Below, one piece after another: positions 45,099 through 54,217 of a stretch of DNA of 64,000 nucleotides. The notes under the pieces are model-generated. The model ran no database searches. It was given only the letters and a program-made list of their open reading frames with translations, and was not told the DNA's origin. Both the position numbers and the translations under genes were made by a program. The DNA is taken from NCBI RefSeq assembly GCF_041432775.1, contig NZ_JAPWAG010000003.1, positions 62,001-126,000 of the forward strand, written 5' to 3'. The DNA comes from Pauljensenia sp902373545 (GTDB lineage Bacteria > Actinomycetota > Actinomycetes > Actinomycetales > Actinomycetaceae). How positions within the stretch are numbered: position 1 is the first letter of the stretch; each line of letters begins with the position of its first letter.

Positions 45099-45902
45099 AT
45101 GCCAGCATCCGTCTACGTCAGCTTTGACGCCCCCGAGGGGGTGCCAGCGACGCCCAGACGGCTTCACGCCGCCCTGTCAGCCATTCTTGACCTCCCGCCA
45201 GGCATCAGCCCGGCGCGCGCCGCCCAGTTCCCGACGCTCGCGCACCGCCCCCCGCACGACGCGGGCGGCGTGAAGCCGTATTCGCTCGGAGAGCTATGCC
45301 ACTCAGAGTCAACGTTCGGCGTGGAGGTGCGCTTCCTGGACGACCGACTAGTGGACACGCTGGATGCGTGGCTGTCGTGGGGTGGGGTGATGCGCCTCGG
45401 CGCTGGCACCGAGGATGACGCGATACTGATCGCCCGTGAGGGGCAGGTTATCGCGCAGGAGTCGTGGGAGGAGTTAGCGCAGCGCGATAAGGACACCGCG
45501 TGGGAGGTGCGCCTGGTGACACCGACGACATTCTCATCGAAGGGGAATCATGTGCCGAGCCTGTCGCCTGCGACGATTGCGACGAGCTTGCAGCAGCGCT
45601 GGTGGGCGTGGAACAGGAGGCTCGCTCCCCCGCGGATTGATCGGCATGCCATGGCGAGCGTGTTAGCGACGCAGGATTTCACGCGCTCCTCCATGGTGTC
45701 GCTGGCGATGCCGCGCAACGCGGGGCAGGGCCGCTTGAGCTCGCGTCGGATCCCGGCCCACGAGGGCCACCTGCGCATCAGCGGCGTCGAGGGCGCCGAA
45801 GCGACCCAGGTCTTCTCACGCCTCATGGCGCTGTCCGCATACACGAACGTCGGCTCACACACGAGCTTCGGCATGGGCGTCATAGACGCTGTGGCCGCAT
45901 GA
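45099..45902 (+). CDS. cas6: CRISPR RNA endonuclease Cas6
   Basis: RAMP-fold nuclease of 267 residues that cuts the CRISPR precursor in each repeat. The C-terminal glycine-rich segment NVGSHTSFGMGVI is the hallmark of Cas6, and TPTTFSSKGNHVPSL followed by a helix ending in QQRWWAW is the usual middle block. A likely catalytic histidine is not assignable with confidence. The repeats downstream contain a GCACC/GGTGC hairpin suited to Cas6. First gene of the effector operon; its stop overlaps the next ATG (ATGA). Confidence 0.85.
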   Translation: MPASVYVSFDAPEGVPATPRRLHAALSAILDLPPGISPARAAQFPTLAHRPPHDAGGVKPYSLGELCHSESTFGVEVRFLDDRLVDTLDAWLSWGGVMRLGAGTEDDAILIAREGQVIAQESWEELAQRDKDTAWEVRLVTPTTFSSKGNHVPSLSPATIATSLQQRWWAWNRRLAPPRIDRHAMASVLATQDFTRSSMVSLAMPRNAGQGRLSSRRIPAHEGHLRISGVEGAEATQVFSRLMALSAYTNVGSHTSFGMGVIDAVAA

Positions 45903-46672
45903 ACAACACAGGATTTTCCACCATGAATCAAAAAAGCACACAACACTTCTTCAAGCGCTATGCCACCCAGATCTGGATCTGCATTGGCCTTGCCTGCGCC
46001 GCAGCTCTCTTGCTTATCGGCGGACTATTAATCAACAATGAATGTGAAGATATAGCAAACCAATTTCTATTCCCCCTCTCTTGCTCACTCTTCGCACTAA
46101 TCCCAACATATTTTGCTATCGACTCAGTCGGAAAGAACTGGATAAAACTCAAAGAGCGAGTCGATCATGGGCTCAGAAGCAAGAAGATCCTACTAGCAGG
46201 CGATAAAAAAGAATGCGACAACGTCGAGGCACAGCTACGCTATTCACAACTATTAAATGAGGATAACATCACAAACCAATCCGACGCCATAACATCAGAC
46301 ACACAGGATTACAATTGCATTTACGAACAATTCACAAAATACGATCTGATCATTCTATGCTTTAGCAACAAGCTCTTGAAATCAAAGTTACTGCCCGACG
46401 GCAGAAAAAAGTATATCCTCAACGAGAAACAAACTGATCTACTACGACATACACTTGAATCAATAGGAAACAGTGGCACCACAAAAGAAGCACTTGAGTC
46501 ACAGCAGGATATTACCGGACTAATCACCCTATGCCCTCCTGGATCACTAGACACAGAAGATCAAAAAGAACCGTTCCGACGTCCCTTCACGGTCGTTGTC
46601 AATCAAATTGGGCGGATGATGACAGACATCTTTTCGCTATTGACAACGCTTCCCCGGCGCAGTGGAGAGTAG
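45899..46672 (+). CDS. Two-TM membrane protein of the type III locus, putative accessory effector
   Basis: 257 residues, not recognised as a named family. Two membrane helices lie near the N-terminus (about residues 25-45 and 55-75). They are followed by a soluble domain of about 175 residues with alternating strands and helices: KILLAGDKKECDNVEAQL, YDLIILCFSN, GLITLCPPGSLD and FTVVVNQIGRMM. This resembles a Rossmann-like sensor. The gene is much AT-richer than cas6 and cas10 beside it. Position between cas6 and a GGDD-bearing cas10, coupled by ATGA, suggests a membrane effector switched by cyclic oligoadenylate, by analogy with other membrane proteins of type III systems (Cam1, Csx23). This is inference; no CARF motif was proven. 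Confidence 0.55.
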   Translation: MNNTGFSTMNQKSTQHFFKRYATQIWICIGLACAAALLLIGGLLINNECEDIANQFLFPLSCSLFALIPTYFAIDSVGKNWIKLKERVDHGLRSKKILLAGDKKECDNVEAQLRYSQLLNEDNITNQSDAITSDTQDYNCIYEQFTKYDLIILCFSNKLLKSKLLPDGRKKYILNEKQTDLLRHTLESIGNSGTTKEALESQQDITGLITLCPPGSLDTEDQKEPFRRPFTVVVNQIGRMMTDIFSLLTTLPRRSGE

Positions 46673-46685
46673 GCAGGAACCCGTC

Positions 46686-48701
46686 ATGACAAGTTACCTC
46701 GTCATGCTGCAGACGAACAGCAATCAGTCGTTCATCTTTTCGTCTCCTCGCCTGCGCGAGCAGATCGGCGCGTCCTTCGAGATCACTCTGCTGTCCCATT
46801 GGGTTAAGAAAGAAGCGAAAGAGATCCTCGACACAGATGATCTTCCACCCTTTTTCTGGGTTTCCAACTCGTCCGGCAAGGTGATCATCCGCTTCAGAGA
46901 CACTGATGGCGATCCAAAGGAATTAGCGAAGCGACTGATCCGAGAGGTCACGCTCCGTGCGCTGACTGACGCCCCGGGCCTCGACGTCACGGGAGTCTTC
47001 ATCGAGGCGACATCCAACACGGTAGATGCGGACGACCTGAAGGAGCTTGATCATGTCTTTTTGGAGTACTCGCTGAACCGCCGCCCGGCGGCGGCACGCT
47101 TCCCGCAGTTCCCGTTCCTGGAACGAGGATCAGAGTCTGCTCTTCCCGCATCACCAAAACTCTCCGAAGACGATTGCAGGGAGATGCGCCACTACGCAAG
47201 GGAAACACTCAAAGTTCCCCTTCTCACCGACGACGACACCAATTTTTCGCCACCTACGCAGACAGACCAAGACGCGCAGGACACCTTGTCCCTCCCCTCG
47301 CGTATCAAGCGCGCGTGGTCACGGTCAGCTCGACGCCTTCAGCTCCAGGAGGTTGCGTCACGTTGGTCGCCAGATAATCCTGACAAATGGCCGAAAACAA
47401 TAGAGAGGCTTAACGAAGACCCGTTCCAGCTTGAAGGAGCATTCCAAGACCTACCTCAAGCAGCTAACTCTCAGGGCACGCTCGCTAGCCTTTCCTCTGT
47501 CGGGGTCATCCACATCGACGGCAACGGAGTGGGCGCGATTATGCGTGACCTCGGCGAGGCATTCAACACGGTTGAGGGAAACCTCAGCAATCTCAAGCCC
47601 GCGGCATACTGGAGGGAAGAAAACCCCTGTACGCCCGACGAAAACAATATCTTCCAATGGTTCATCATGGAGGTGAACTACCGTCTTGACGGTATCGTCA
47701 AAGAGGCGGTTGCGCGCTCGTGGGCCGACGTTGAATACCTCGCCAACGATGACGATATTGATCTCGTTCCCGTGGTTCCCGTGCTGGTCGGCGGCGACGA
47801 CGTCACGGTCTACACGGACGGACGCTACGCGATCCCCTTTGCCGAAGCCTACATCCGCCACTATGAGAAGCTAACGAAGGACGACGATCTTTTGTCAGTT
47901 CTCGCCATTGTTGCTGGAGGAAAGAAGCCCGACGCACCAGAACGGGACCACTTCGAAATCGGTGACTACATCATTCAAAGCCCCGGACCCCTGACGGCCT
48001 CGGCGGGCGTGGCCATCGTGGGCCGCAACTTCCCGTTCCACATCGCCTACGACCTGGCGGAAGAGCTGGTGTCGCGAGGAAAGACGCTTGGCAAGAAGCC
48101 GGGGACGGTCCCCTGCTCGACGATCGACTTCCACGTCCTGCGCGACGCGACGGTCCTCAACCCGGAGGACACGCTAAACGAGCACAAGGGCCGCACGCAG
48201 CGTCCCTTCCTGATCGGTCACTACGCGCCGCAGCGCATCGGGGACGCAACCACGACCTCGGCCGAGGAAACAACCATCGCAGCTCCGCAACCATTATCCT
48301 CCTGGGCGCGCATCCTTCAGGCGGTCGCCGCCTTCGACGGCAAGAAACCGGACTACCCCACGCAGACCACCGGCGACCCGTTCCCGCGTGCCCGCGCGAA
48401 CCGTATCGTCAAACTCCTCGCGGAAGGCAAGGAAGATCAGGCCGCAACAGAGTGGGGCGACGCGCTACAGAATGCCCCCAGTGCTGGACTCCTTGCCAGA
48501 CAGTTGAAGCTTCTCTCGCCTCACTCATCGAGCTCCGATGAGGCTGGCGAATCCCTCGAGCAGATCAAGTGGCTCCTGGACCTCATCGACCTGTCCGGGA
48601 ATTTGCCCGACGGCTACCTCACTTCGCGGATTGGCAGGAACGCCGACGGCGATGGCTCACCGGAAGCAGCAGACGGTTCCACCAAAGGAGGTGCCAAGTG
48701 A
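46686..48701 (+). CDS. cas10: Cas10, type III effector large subunit
   Basis: 671 residues. The N-terminal block SYLVMLQTNSNQSFIFSS and RLREQIGAS matches Cas10/Cmr2-type proteins. No HD nuclease motif is seen, so the single-strand DNase activity is probably absent. Palm 1 has VIHIDGNGVGAIM (about 276-283) and the catalytic palm has VGGDDVTVY (GGDD at about 369-372), followed by TASAGVAIVGRNFPFH. An intact GGDD predicts synthesis of cyclic oligoadenylates on target RNA binding. ATG 46686 is 14 bases after the membrane gene; the stop overlaps the next GTG. Confidence 0.92.
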   Translation: MTSYLVMLQTNSNQSFIFSSPRLREQIGASFEITLLSHWVKKEAKEILDTDDLPPFFWVSNSSGKVIIRFRDTDGDPKELAKRLIREVTLRALTDAPGLDVTGVFIEATSNTVDADDLKELDHVFLEYSLNRRPAAARFPQFPFLERGSESALPASPKLSEDDCREMRHYARETLKVPLLTDDDTNFSPPTQTDQDAQDTLSLPSRIKRAWSRSARRLQLQEVASRWSPDNPDKWPKTIERLNEDPFQLEGAFQDLPQAANSQGTLASLSSVGVIHIDGNGVGAIMRDLGEAFNTVEGNLSNLKPAAYWREENPCTPDENNIFQWFIMEVNYRLDGIVKEAVARSWADVEYLANDDDIDLVPVVPVLVGGDDVTVYTDGRYAIPFAEAYIRHYEKLTKDDDLLSVLAIVAGGKKPDAPERDHFEIGDYIIQSPGPLTASAGVAIVGRNFPFHIAYDLAEELVSRGKTLGKKPGTVPCSTIDFHVLRDATVLNPEDTLNEHKGRTQRPFLIGHYAPQRIGDATTTSAEETTIAAPQPLSSWARILQAVAAFDGKKPDYPTQTTGDPFPRARANRIVKLLAEGKEDQAATEWGDALQNAPSAGLLARQLKLLSPHSSSSDEAGESLEQIKWLLDLIDLSGNLPDGYLTSRIGRNADGDGSPEAADGSTKGGAK

Positions 48702-50815
48702 CCACCAATTCACCTACCGCGAGCGGCCACGTGACCATCGTGTTCACGTCCGACTGGGGCGTGTCGACAGGCGTTGGCCAGGCGGGGCGCACGCACTCAA
48801 CAATCGAGCGCAGCAACGGTAAGCCGGTCGTGCGCGGCACGGTCATCACGGGTGTACTGCGCGAGCAGGCAATGCTGGCGGCGAAGGCCCTCGACGGGCA
48901 GAAGGAGGGGAAGTGGACCAGCTTTGCCCTGTGGCTCTTCGGCCAGGACCCCAACAGCGAGCCAGGCTCAACTTCCCACCCACGTCACGTTCTCTTCTCG
49001 GACGCAACCCCGGCCTCGAAAATCCCAATCCACGACACGGTGTCCCTCTCCATCGACCCGACCACGGGGACGGCGCGCAACCAGTTCCTACGCTTCACGG
49101 AGCGCGCGGCAGCCGGCGTCCTCACGGGCACGTTCACCCTCATCGACGAGGCCGGAGCTGAGATCTCCGATAAAACGACGATCAAGGCCGCGCACTTCCT
49201 CCTGGGGGTTGCGGGCCTCATGGTCCGAGGCATCGGCTCAGGCCGCAGCGGAGGCGACGGCGAGTGCACGGTCGTGGTCAGCGATAAGGACTACGTGAAG
49301 ATCGACCAGCAGGAGGAGAACGCCAGCGAAGCGCTTGCACGGATCCTCGAGAACCACAGTAACGACCCCGATAGCATCACATATTCGTCGAAAGATGTAG
49401 CGACCGTCGCAGATCAACTGCGGTGCCGCGCTCAGAAGAGCTTGAAGCAGATCCCAGACGCGCCGAATCTTCCGGAGAACAGCCCCCAAGACATCGCAAT
49501 GCCCTGCCTTCAGCAGTCGGAGTCCGGTGACACGACCTGGTACGAAACGGCCCTCGACATCGTTCTTGATACTCCGGTTGTCTCCTACGAGGTCCCTTTC
49601 TCGAACGAGGTCCGTTCGTTGGACTTCCTGCGCGGAACCGTGTTGGTCCCGTGGCTGCACAACCTCCTGCGCAAGAAGTATCAGGGGGGCAGTGACCTCG
49701 TGAAATCCGCTATTATCAGCGGTGACCTACGTATCAGCGATGCACTTCCGGTTTACGAGAAAACTCCTGGTTTGCCCGTTCCTTTTGTTCTGGAGAATGA
49801 GAAGGTTCCCGAGGACAAACCCAAGGACAAACAAGACGATGAAGAACCCCGCACGCTCTTCAACAGGCATATTCCCATTGACGATCAGGAGTGCGGCGAG
49901 AACACGATCCCGACACGTGGCTGCTATGTATTCGTTGACTCGAGCGGTGCTTCCGTCACGGGCTGGATCGGGAAGCCCTCGCTGATCGGTCGACAGTCGA
50001 CGGCGATCAATTCGGAGACGGGTGCAGCGAAAGACGGCCAGTTGTTCCTCGTGCGCGCCCTGCCCGCCGGGTTGAAACTGCGAGCTTCGGTTGTTGTGTC
50101 GAAACGACTACTGAGTGAGCTTCGCGGCACCGATGCTTCATCCGAAGACTCACCTCTGACGCTCGACCTCGGTATTGCTGAGCAGTCAGCCTTCCTCGGA
50201 TCCCGCAAGCTCACAGGCACATTCGGGCGTGCCCGCTGCACTGTGGGCAGTACCTTCACCAAAGTGGGAAGTACCCCGCCCCCGGTAGAGGGGCCTGTCA
50301 CCGATGAGGGAACCCAGGCCTCGTCCTCTGAATCCACCAACGAAGTATCGCTGTGGTTCACGTCCGACGTGCTCGCACGGTCGAGCGCTCTGGGGCTAGG
50401 CGGGAGCGTTGAGGATCTGGAGCTTGCCTTCAGGCGAGCCAACGTTCCGGTCACGGTCGTTCAGGAGAGCACTGACGAAAAGCCTCGTTTGCTCTCCAAT
50501 CAGGACTCGAACGACAAGAATCGCAAACGGATTCTGACTGCGATCCGACACCGGCGCGTGGACTCGTGGTCGCCGAGGGATAACGCGCCTCGCGCCACGC
50601 GGCTGGCGATCCAAGCGGGTTCAGTAGTCCGAGTGCGTATCTCCCCGGACGATCTGGGGTCGCTCAAGGCACTCGGGCATATCGGCGTCGGTGAGCTGAC
50701 GCCCCAGGGATACGGTCGCTTCGTCGTGGACTCCCCCGTGCTGGCGGAAGCGACACTGCCCTTGTTCAAGACCAAGAGTAAGAGCTTTACAGCATCAACG
50801 GAGGCTGCCTCATGA
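48698..50815 (+). CDS. Cas7-Csx10 fusion RAMP protein
   Basis: 705 residues, two RAMP modules in one chain. Module 1 (about 1-200): TSDWGVSTGVGQ, VVRGTVITGVLREQ and a glycine loop GIGSGRSGGDG, a Cas7-type fold. Module 2 (about 283-690): LDIVLDTPVVS, DFLRGTVLVPWLHNLL, TGAAKDGQLFLVRALPAG, FLGSRKLTGTFGRA and the end GVGELTPQGYGRFVV, which is Csx10 (the Cas5-like crRNA tag binder of type III-D). A short helical linker (about 205-255) joins them. The arrangement matches the Cas7-5(-11) fusion of III-Dv complexes. GTG 48698 follows AAAGGAGG. Coupled by overlap on both sides. Confidence 0.82.
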   Translation: MTTNSPTASGHVTIVFTSDWGVSTGVGQAGRTHSTIERSNGKPVVRGTVITGVLREQAMLAAKALDGQKEGKWTSFALWLFGQDPNSEPGSTSHPRHVLFSDATPASKIPIHDTVSLSIDPTTGTARNQFLRFTERAAAGVLTGTFTLIDEAGAEISDKTTIKAAHFLLGVAGLMVRGIGSGRSGGDGECTVVVSDKDYVKIDQQEENASEALARILENHSNDPDSITYSSKDVATVADQLRCRAQKSLKQIPDAPNLPENSPQDIAMPCLQQSESGDTTWYETALDIVLDTPVVSYEVPFSNEVRSLDFLRGTVLVPWLHNLLRKKYQGGSDLVKSAIISGDLRISDALPVYEKTPGLPVPFVLENEKVPEDKPKDKQDDEEPRTLFNRHIPIDDQECGENTIPTRGCYVFVDSSGASVTGWIGKPSLIGRQSTAINSETGAAKDGQLFLVRALPAGLKLRASVVVSKRLLSELRGTDASSEDSPLTLDLGIAEQSAFLGSRKLTGTFGRARCTVGSTFTKVGSTPPPVEGPVTDEGTQASSSESTNEVSLWFTSDVLARSSALGLGGSVEDLELAFRRANVPVTVVQESTDEKPRLLSNQDSNDKNRKRILTAIRHRRVDSWSPRDNAPRATRLAIQAGSVVRVRISPDDLGSLKALGHIGVGELTPQGYGRFVVDSPVLAEATLPLFKTKSKSFTASTEAAS

Positions 50816-53631
50816 CCATTTTCCGCTACGACATGTCGATCCCCGTGCGCGTTGTCTCTGCGCTGCACTCCGGCGGCGTCGATGAGGTACCTGAACGCCC
50901 CATAACCGACGAGGACGGCCGGACTGTGCAGCCGAACGCTTTCGTGCGCAATGGGCTGGGCGAGGCAATCCTGCCGGGTCGCTCCATCAAGGGAGCCATT
51001 CGTGCCGCGTTTGAAGAACACATGAATGAGCTTCGCTTCAGCATGGAAGAGCTCAAGAGCCTGTGGGGCGGTGAGATGCGTCGGGAGGTCGGTACTCGCA
51101 AAGAGCAACGTGGCATCGGAACCGACAAATCCCTCCCACTGCGGGCAAGCGCCCTCACCTTCCACCACGCCGTGGTATGGGACCGCGCTAGTGGTGACCT
51201 CCCCCACCGCATGAGCACGGCCATTGACCGCGCCACCGGCGGGGCCGCAGACGGTGCACTTTTCGCGTACGAGTACCTGCCCGTGGACACGACTTTCGAT
51301 ATCCGTGTCAGTGCCGAAGCCCAGGACAAGTCCCCAGGCTCCACAAAAGACAAGGATGGACAGTCCACAACACCGAGCAAGGAAACAAAGGGGACCCCGC
51401 CTGCGCCTCCTGCTCTCGTTGAGAGAGCCCTGCAAGCGGTCGTGACTCTCCTCCACGGCAAGTGCATCAGCCTCGGAGGCAGGACAGGGGCCGGTTGGGG
51501 TCGCATCGAACCGCTCAACGAGAATGCTAGGTATGACTGCAAGCTGGTAGTCGTCCCCGGTTCACAGAGCGAAAAGGGGGATCCAGCTAGCTCTCTTGCT
51601 CAAATACTCGACCAGCACTCGCCTGTATACATCGAGCCTCACCAGAACCTGGACCGTCAATCTGCATCAACCAACATCAAGATTGAGTGGCAGGCTCCGG
51701 CGGGATTATTCGTCGGAATGAACAAACCCGACGGCATCAAATCCTCGGAAGAAGACACGGTACCCGCAGCGCCACTGCGCAACTGGCACCTCGATGACAA
51801 GCATCGCGCCGATCACGGGGATGCTACTTATCCGAAAGTCGCACATGAGGACAAGGCCTCGCTGCTACTTCCGGGCACGTCGATCCGCGGGGCGTTGCGG
51901 TCCCACTGTTCTCGCATTGCTCGCAGCATCGTCAGTGACAGCGAAGGTTGTGACAAACTCGGGATGCCGGAGGATGTGCACAAGCAGCTCGCCGCGGATC
52001 CGATCCTCGTGCGTTACTTGTTCGGGACAACCGAGTACCGGGGAACGGTCCGCGTCCACGACTGCGAGGGGCATATCCCAACACAAGGGGAAAAGGATAA
52101 GCCTTTGAAGCTCACACGCAACGCGATCGACCGAGTCACAGGAAGCGCTGCCCACGGAGCGTTGTATTCGGAGCTGCTGTATCCGCATGCCACATGGGAT
52201 TCGATTCAGATCGACGTTGACCACGCCCAACTCTGCCGAAATATTCGCCAGGACCCTGGTGGTTTCGCGCTTCCAGCCCCCTCGTCATCAGACAAGGATT
52301 ACGAGCTTCCAGGCTTCAAGATCCGCATGCGAGCAGCTATCCTTCTCCTGACCATGGCCGTCACCGACCTCTGCGAGGGAATCCTGCCTCTTGGAGGAGG
52401 GACAGGCGGGGGTCTCGGCTTCATCGATGTCTCCCGAGTATCTTTCATCGGATTGCCAGACGCTACGTCACCAGTTGAGATTCCCTTCGAGGGGCCCGAT
52501 CACCCCGAAGATTCTCACGAGGTGCACGAGGCTCGTACGGACTTTGCGCGAAATATTCTGACGAGCGTAATCTCAGCCTTCGGTGAGAAGTGCCCGGAGG
52601 TGACATCGGCAGAGCACACTGCAATCAATCTGATTCGAAAGTGGGTGGGCTCAGAATCCGATGGCGATCAAGAGAGCTCTGCAGCTCAACGTATTCGACC
52701 GACGCAGGTGCGGATCAGCTGGAACTCACCAACCGGTGTGTTCGTACACGACCCTCAGTCAGATGACGGAAATACCCAACATCCCCTGAGGGTTAAGACT
52801 GCTGGCAAAAGCACGGCGGACAGTACAGCTCCCCTGTTGATCCCCGGTACCTCAATTCGCGGTGCGCTGCGCTCCAGGTGTTCGCGGATCGCTCGAACGG
52901 TACTGTATGCCGATAATCCCCCATCACAGGTCGAGAGCTTCACTCAGGCGGATAGCGAAGAGAACCAAGTACCCATCGATATTCACGAGCAACTGGCCAA
53001 AGAACCACGGCTCGTGCGTTACATGTTCGGTACCACCGAATATCGTGGGGCAGTTCGAGTCCGAGACTGTACGACAAAGGACACTGGACCATCCGTCACG
53101 GTCACTCATAATGCAATCGACCGGTGGACAGGCGGAGTCGTCGAGGGGCTCCTGTTCAACGAGGTGACCTATCCGCACGCGACGTGGAATGACATCGTGA
53201 TCGAGGTTGACACCGCACGTCTTCTTCAGAACGTGAAGACCGACTCGGGTATCGGGGGCTTATCACTCAACGAGTGTTTACCCTTCGCCCGAGCGTCCTG
53301 GTGTCTCCTGTGTATCGCCCTAGCGGAACTCAGCGCGGGCACGCTTCCGCTCGGAGGCAGGACAACTCGAGGCCACGGCCAAGTTGAGGTAACGAGCCTC
53401 AGCGTGTCTGGCGCTGATGGTCACGTCGTAAATACCCCGAAAGAAGCGTTTTTGTGGAAACGCAACGATAGCAGTGAAGCCGATGCCCGCGGAGGCGCAA
53501 CAGCACTTCTGGCGTATCTGAGAAACAAGACAGAGGAACAACCCTCGTATGAGGGTTGGGCTGATCGTTTACAAAAGCTCGAAGATCCCTCGAATGAGGC
53601 CTCAGATTCTAACGAGAGCGACAAGCAATGA
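50812..53631 (+). CDS. Triple Cas7 (Csm3-like) fusion protein
   Basis: 939 residues with three RAMP/Cas7 domains in tandem. Each has the same three landmarks: LPG-SI-GA-R at about 54, 353 and 677; AIDR-TGG/S at about 137, 438 and 768; and a glycine loop (SLGGRTGAGWG, PLGGGTGGGLG, PLGGRTTRGHG) at about 220, 526 and 846. Domains 2 and 3 share extra blocks (FGTTEYRG, YPHATW, RGALRS-CSRIAR) and look like a later duplication; domain 1 is more distant. It would provide three backbone subunits of the effector that hold crRNA and cut target RNA. Catalytic aspartates cannot be assigned by eye. ATGA overlaps at both ends. Confidence 0.87.
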   Translation: MTIFRYDMSIPVRVVSALHSGGVDEVPERPITDEDGRTVQPNAFVRNGLGEAILPGRSIKGAIRAAFEEHMNELRFSMEELKSLWGGEMRREVGTRKEQRGIGTDKSLPLRASALTFHHAVVWDRASGDLPHRMSTAIDRATGGAADGALFAYEYLPVDTTFDIRVSAEAQDKSPGSTKDKDGQSTTPSKETKGTPPAPPALVERALQAVVTLLHGKCISLGGRTGAGWGRIEPLNENARYDCKLVVVPGSQSEKGDPASSLAQILDQHSPVYIEPHQNLDRQSASTNIKIEWQAPAGLFVGMNKPDGIKSSEEDTVPAAPLRNWHLDDKHRADHGDATYPKVAHEDKASLLLPGTSIRGALRSHCSRIARSIVSDSEGCDKLGMPEDVHKQLAADPILVRYLFGTTEYRGTVRVHDCEGHIPTQGEKDKPLKLTRNAIDRVTGSAAHGALYSELLYPHATWDSIQIDVDHAQLCRNIRQDPGGFALPAPSSSDKDYELPGFKIRMRAAILLLTMAVTDLCEGILPLGGGTGGGLGFIDVSRVSFIGLPDATSPVEIPFEGPDHPEDSHEVHEARTDFARNILTSVISAFGEKCPEVTSAEHTAINLIRKWVGSESDGDQESSAAQRIRPTQVRISWNSPTGVFVHDPQSDDGNTQHPLRVKTAGKSTADSTAPLLIPGTSIRGALRSRCSRIARTVLYADNPPSQVESFTQADSEENQVPIDIHEQLAKEPRLVRYMFGTTEYRGAVRVRDCTTKDTGPSVTVTHNAIDRWTGGVVEGLLFNEVTYPHATWNDIVIEVDTARLLQNVKTDSGIGGLSLNECLPFARASWCLLCIALAELSAGTLPLGGRTTRGHGQVEVTSLSVSGADGHVVNTPKEAFLWKRNDSSEADARGGATALLAYLRNKTEEQPSYEGWADRLQKLEDPSNEASDSNESDKQ

Positions 53632-54215
53632 ATGAGACGAATATCGATAACTGCGCAACCGTAGCAAACCGAGTCCCTTGCCTCCTAAAGACCACCAATC
53701 ACATCATCGATAGTGCTAGTGCGCTTGCTGCGCACATCGACACAAAGTTCAACGAGCAGAAATTCGTCGGCATTGGGTGGGCAACCAACGGCGCGCGTCA
53801 AATACCGGATGTGAAGTCCGCACGCTTCGATGACGAACGCACTTATGAGATACGTATCTGGCAGGTCATTGGCGATGACAACGCAGACTCAACGCTTGCT
53901 CACGAATTCCGGTGGGTGAACGGCGTGGGTGCCGTTGAGCTGACGCTCACCGCCAACACAACCAAGGCATCGTCCGAAGGATCGGAGTCAGGGAAGCCAT
54001 ATGTCAGCGGATGGGCCAACAAGGTGAGCTATCTGCAGCATGAGTCTGCTGCGAGCGATAACGCGGATTCTGCCTCGGAAGCAACCACCGGTCAGGAAGA
54101 AGACCAGGCACACGCCGCTACAAAGCCGATGACGGCAGTCGAGTTCATTCGAGAAGAAGATAAGTACGGAAACACGGTCGTAGTCGACCAGCTATTCACA
54201 GGAGAGTGGAAATAG
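53628..54215 (+). CDS. Csx19-like type III-D protein
   Basis: 195 residues. Mainly beta-rich in the first 120 (FVGIGWATNGARQI, TYEIRIWQVIGDD, HEFRWVNGVGAVEL), then an acidic, Ala/Ser/Glu-rich linker and a short end. The RIW...EFRWVNG pattern, the length and the position between RAMP genes of a III-D-like operon suggest Csx19, a small component of III-D complexes. Sequence support alone is weak. Overlaps the triple Cas7 gene by ATGA and is followed two bases later by the next cas gene. Confidence 0.5.
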   Translation: MNETNIDNCATVANRVPCLLKTTNHIIDSASALAAHIDTKFNEQKFVGIGWATNGARQIPDVKSARFDDERTYEIRIWQVIGDDNADSTLAHEFRWVNGVGAVELTLTANTTKASSEGSESGKPYVSGWANKVSYLQHESAASDNADSASEATTGQEEDQAHAATKPMTAVEFIREEDKYGNTVVVDQLFTGEWK

Positions 54216-54217
54216 CC

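Noticed and set aside
45899..46672. Reading the two-TM protein as a TIR or CARF effector
   Set aside because: No TIR catalytic pattern or clear CARF motif was seen; kept as unknown.
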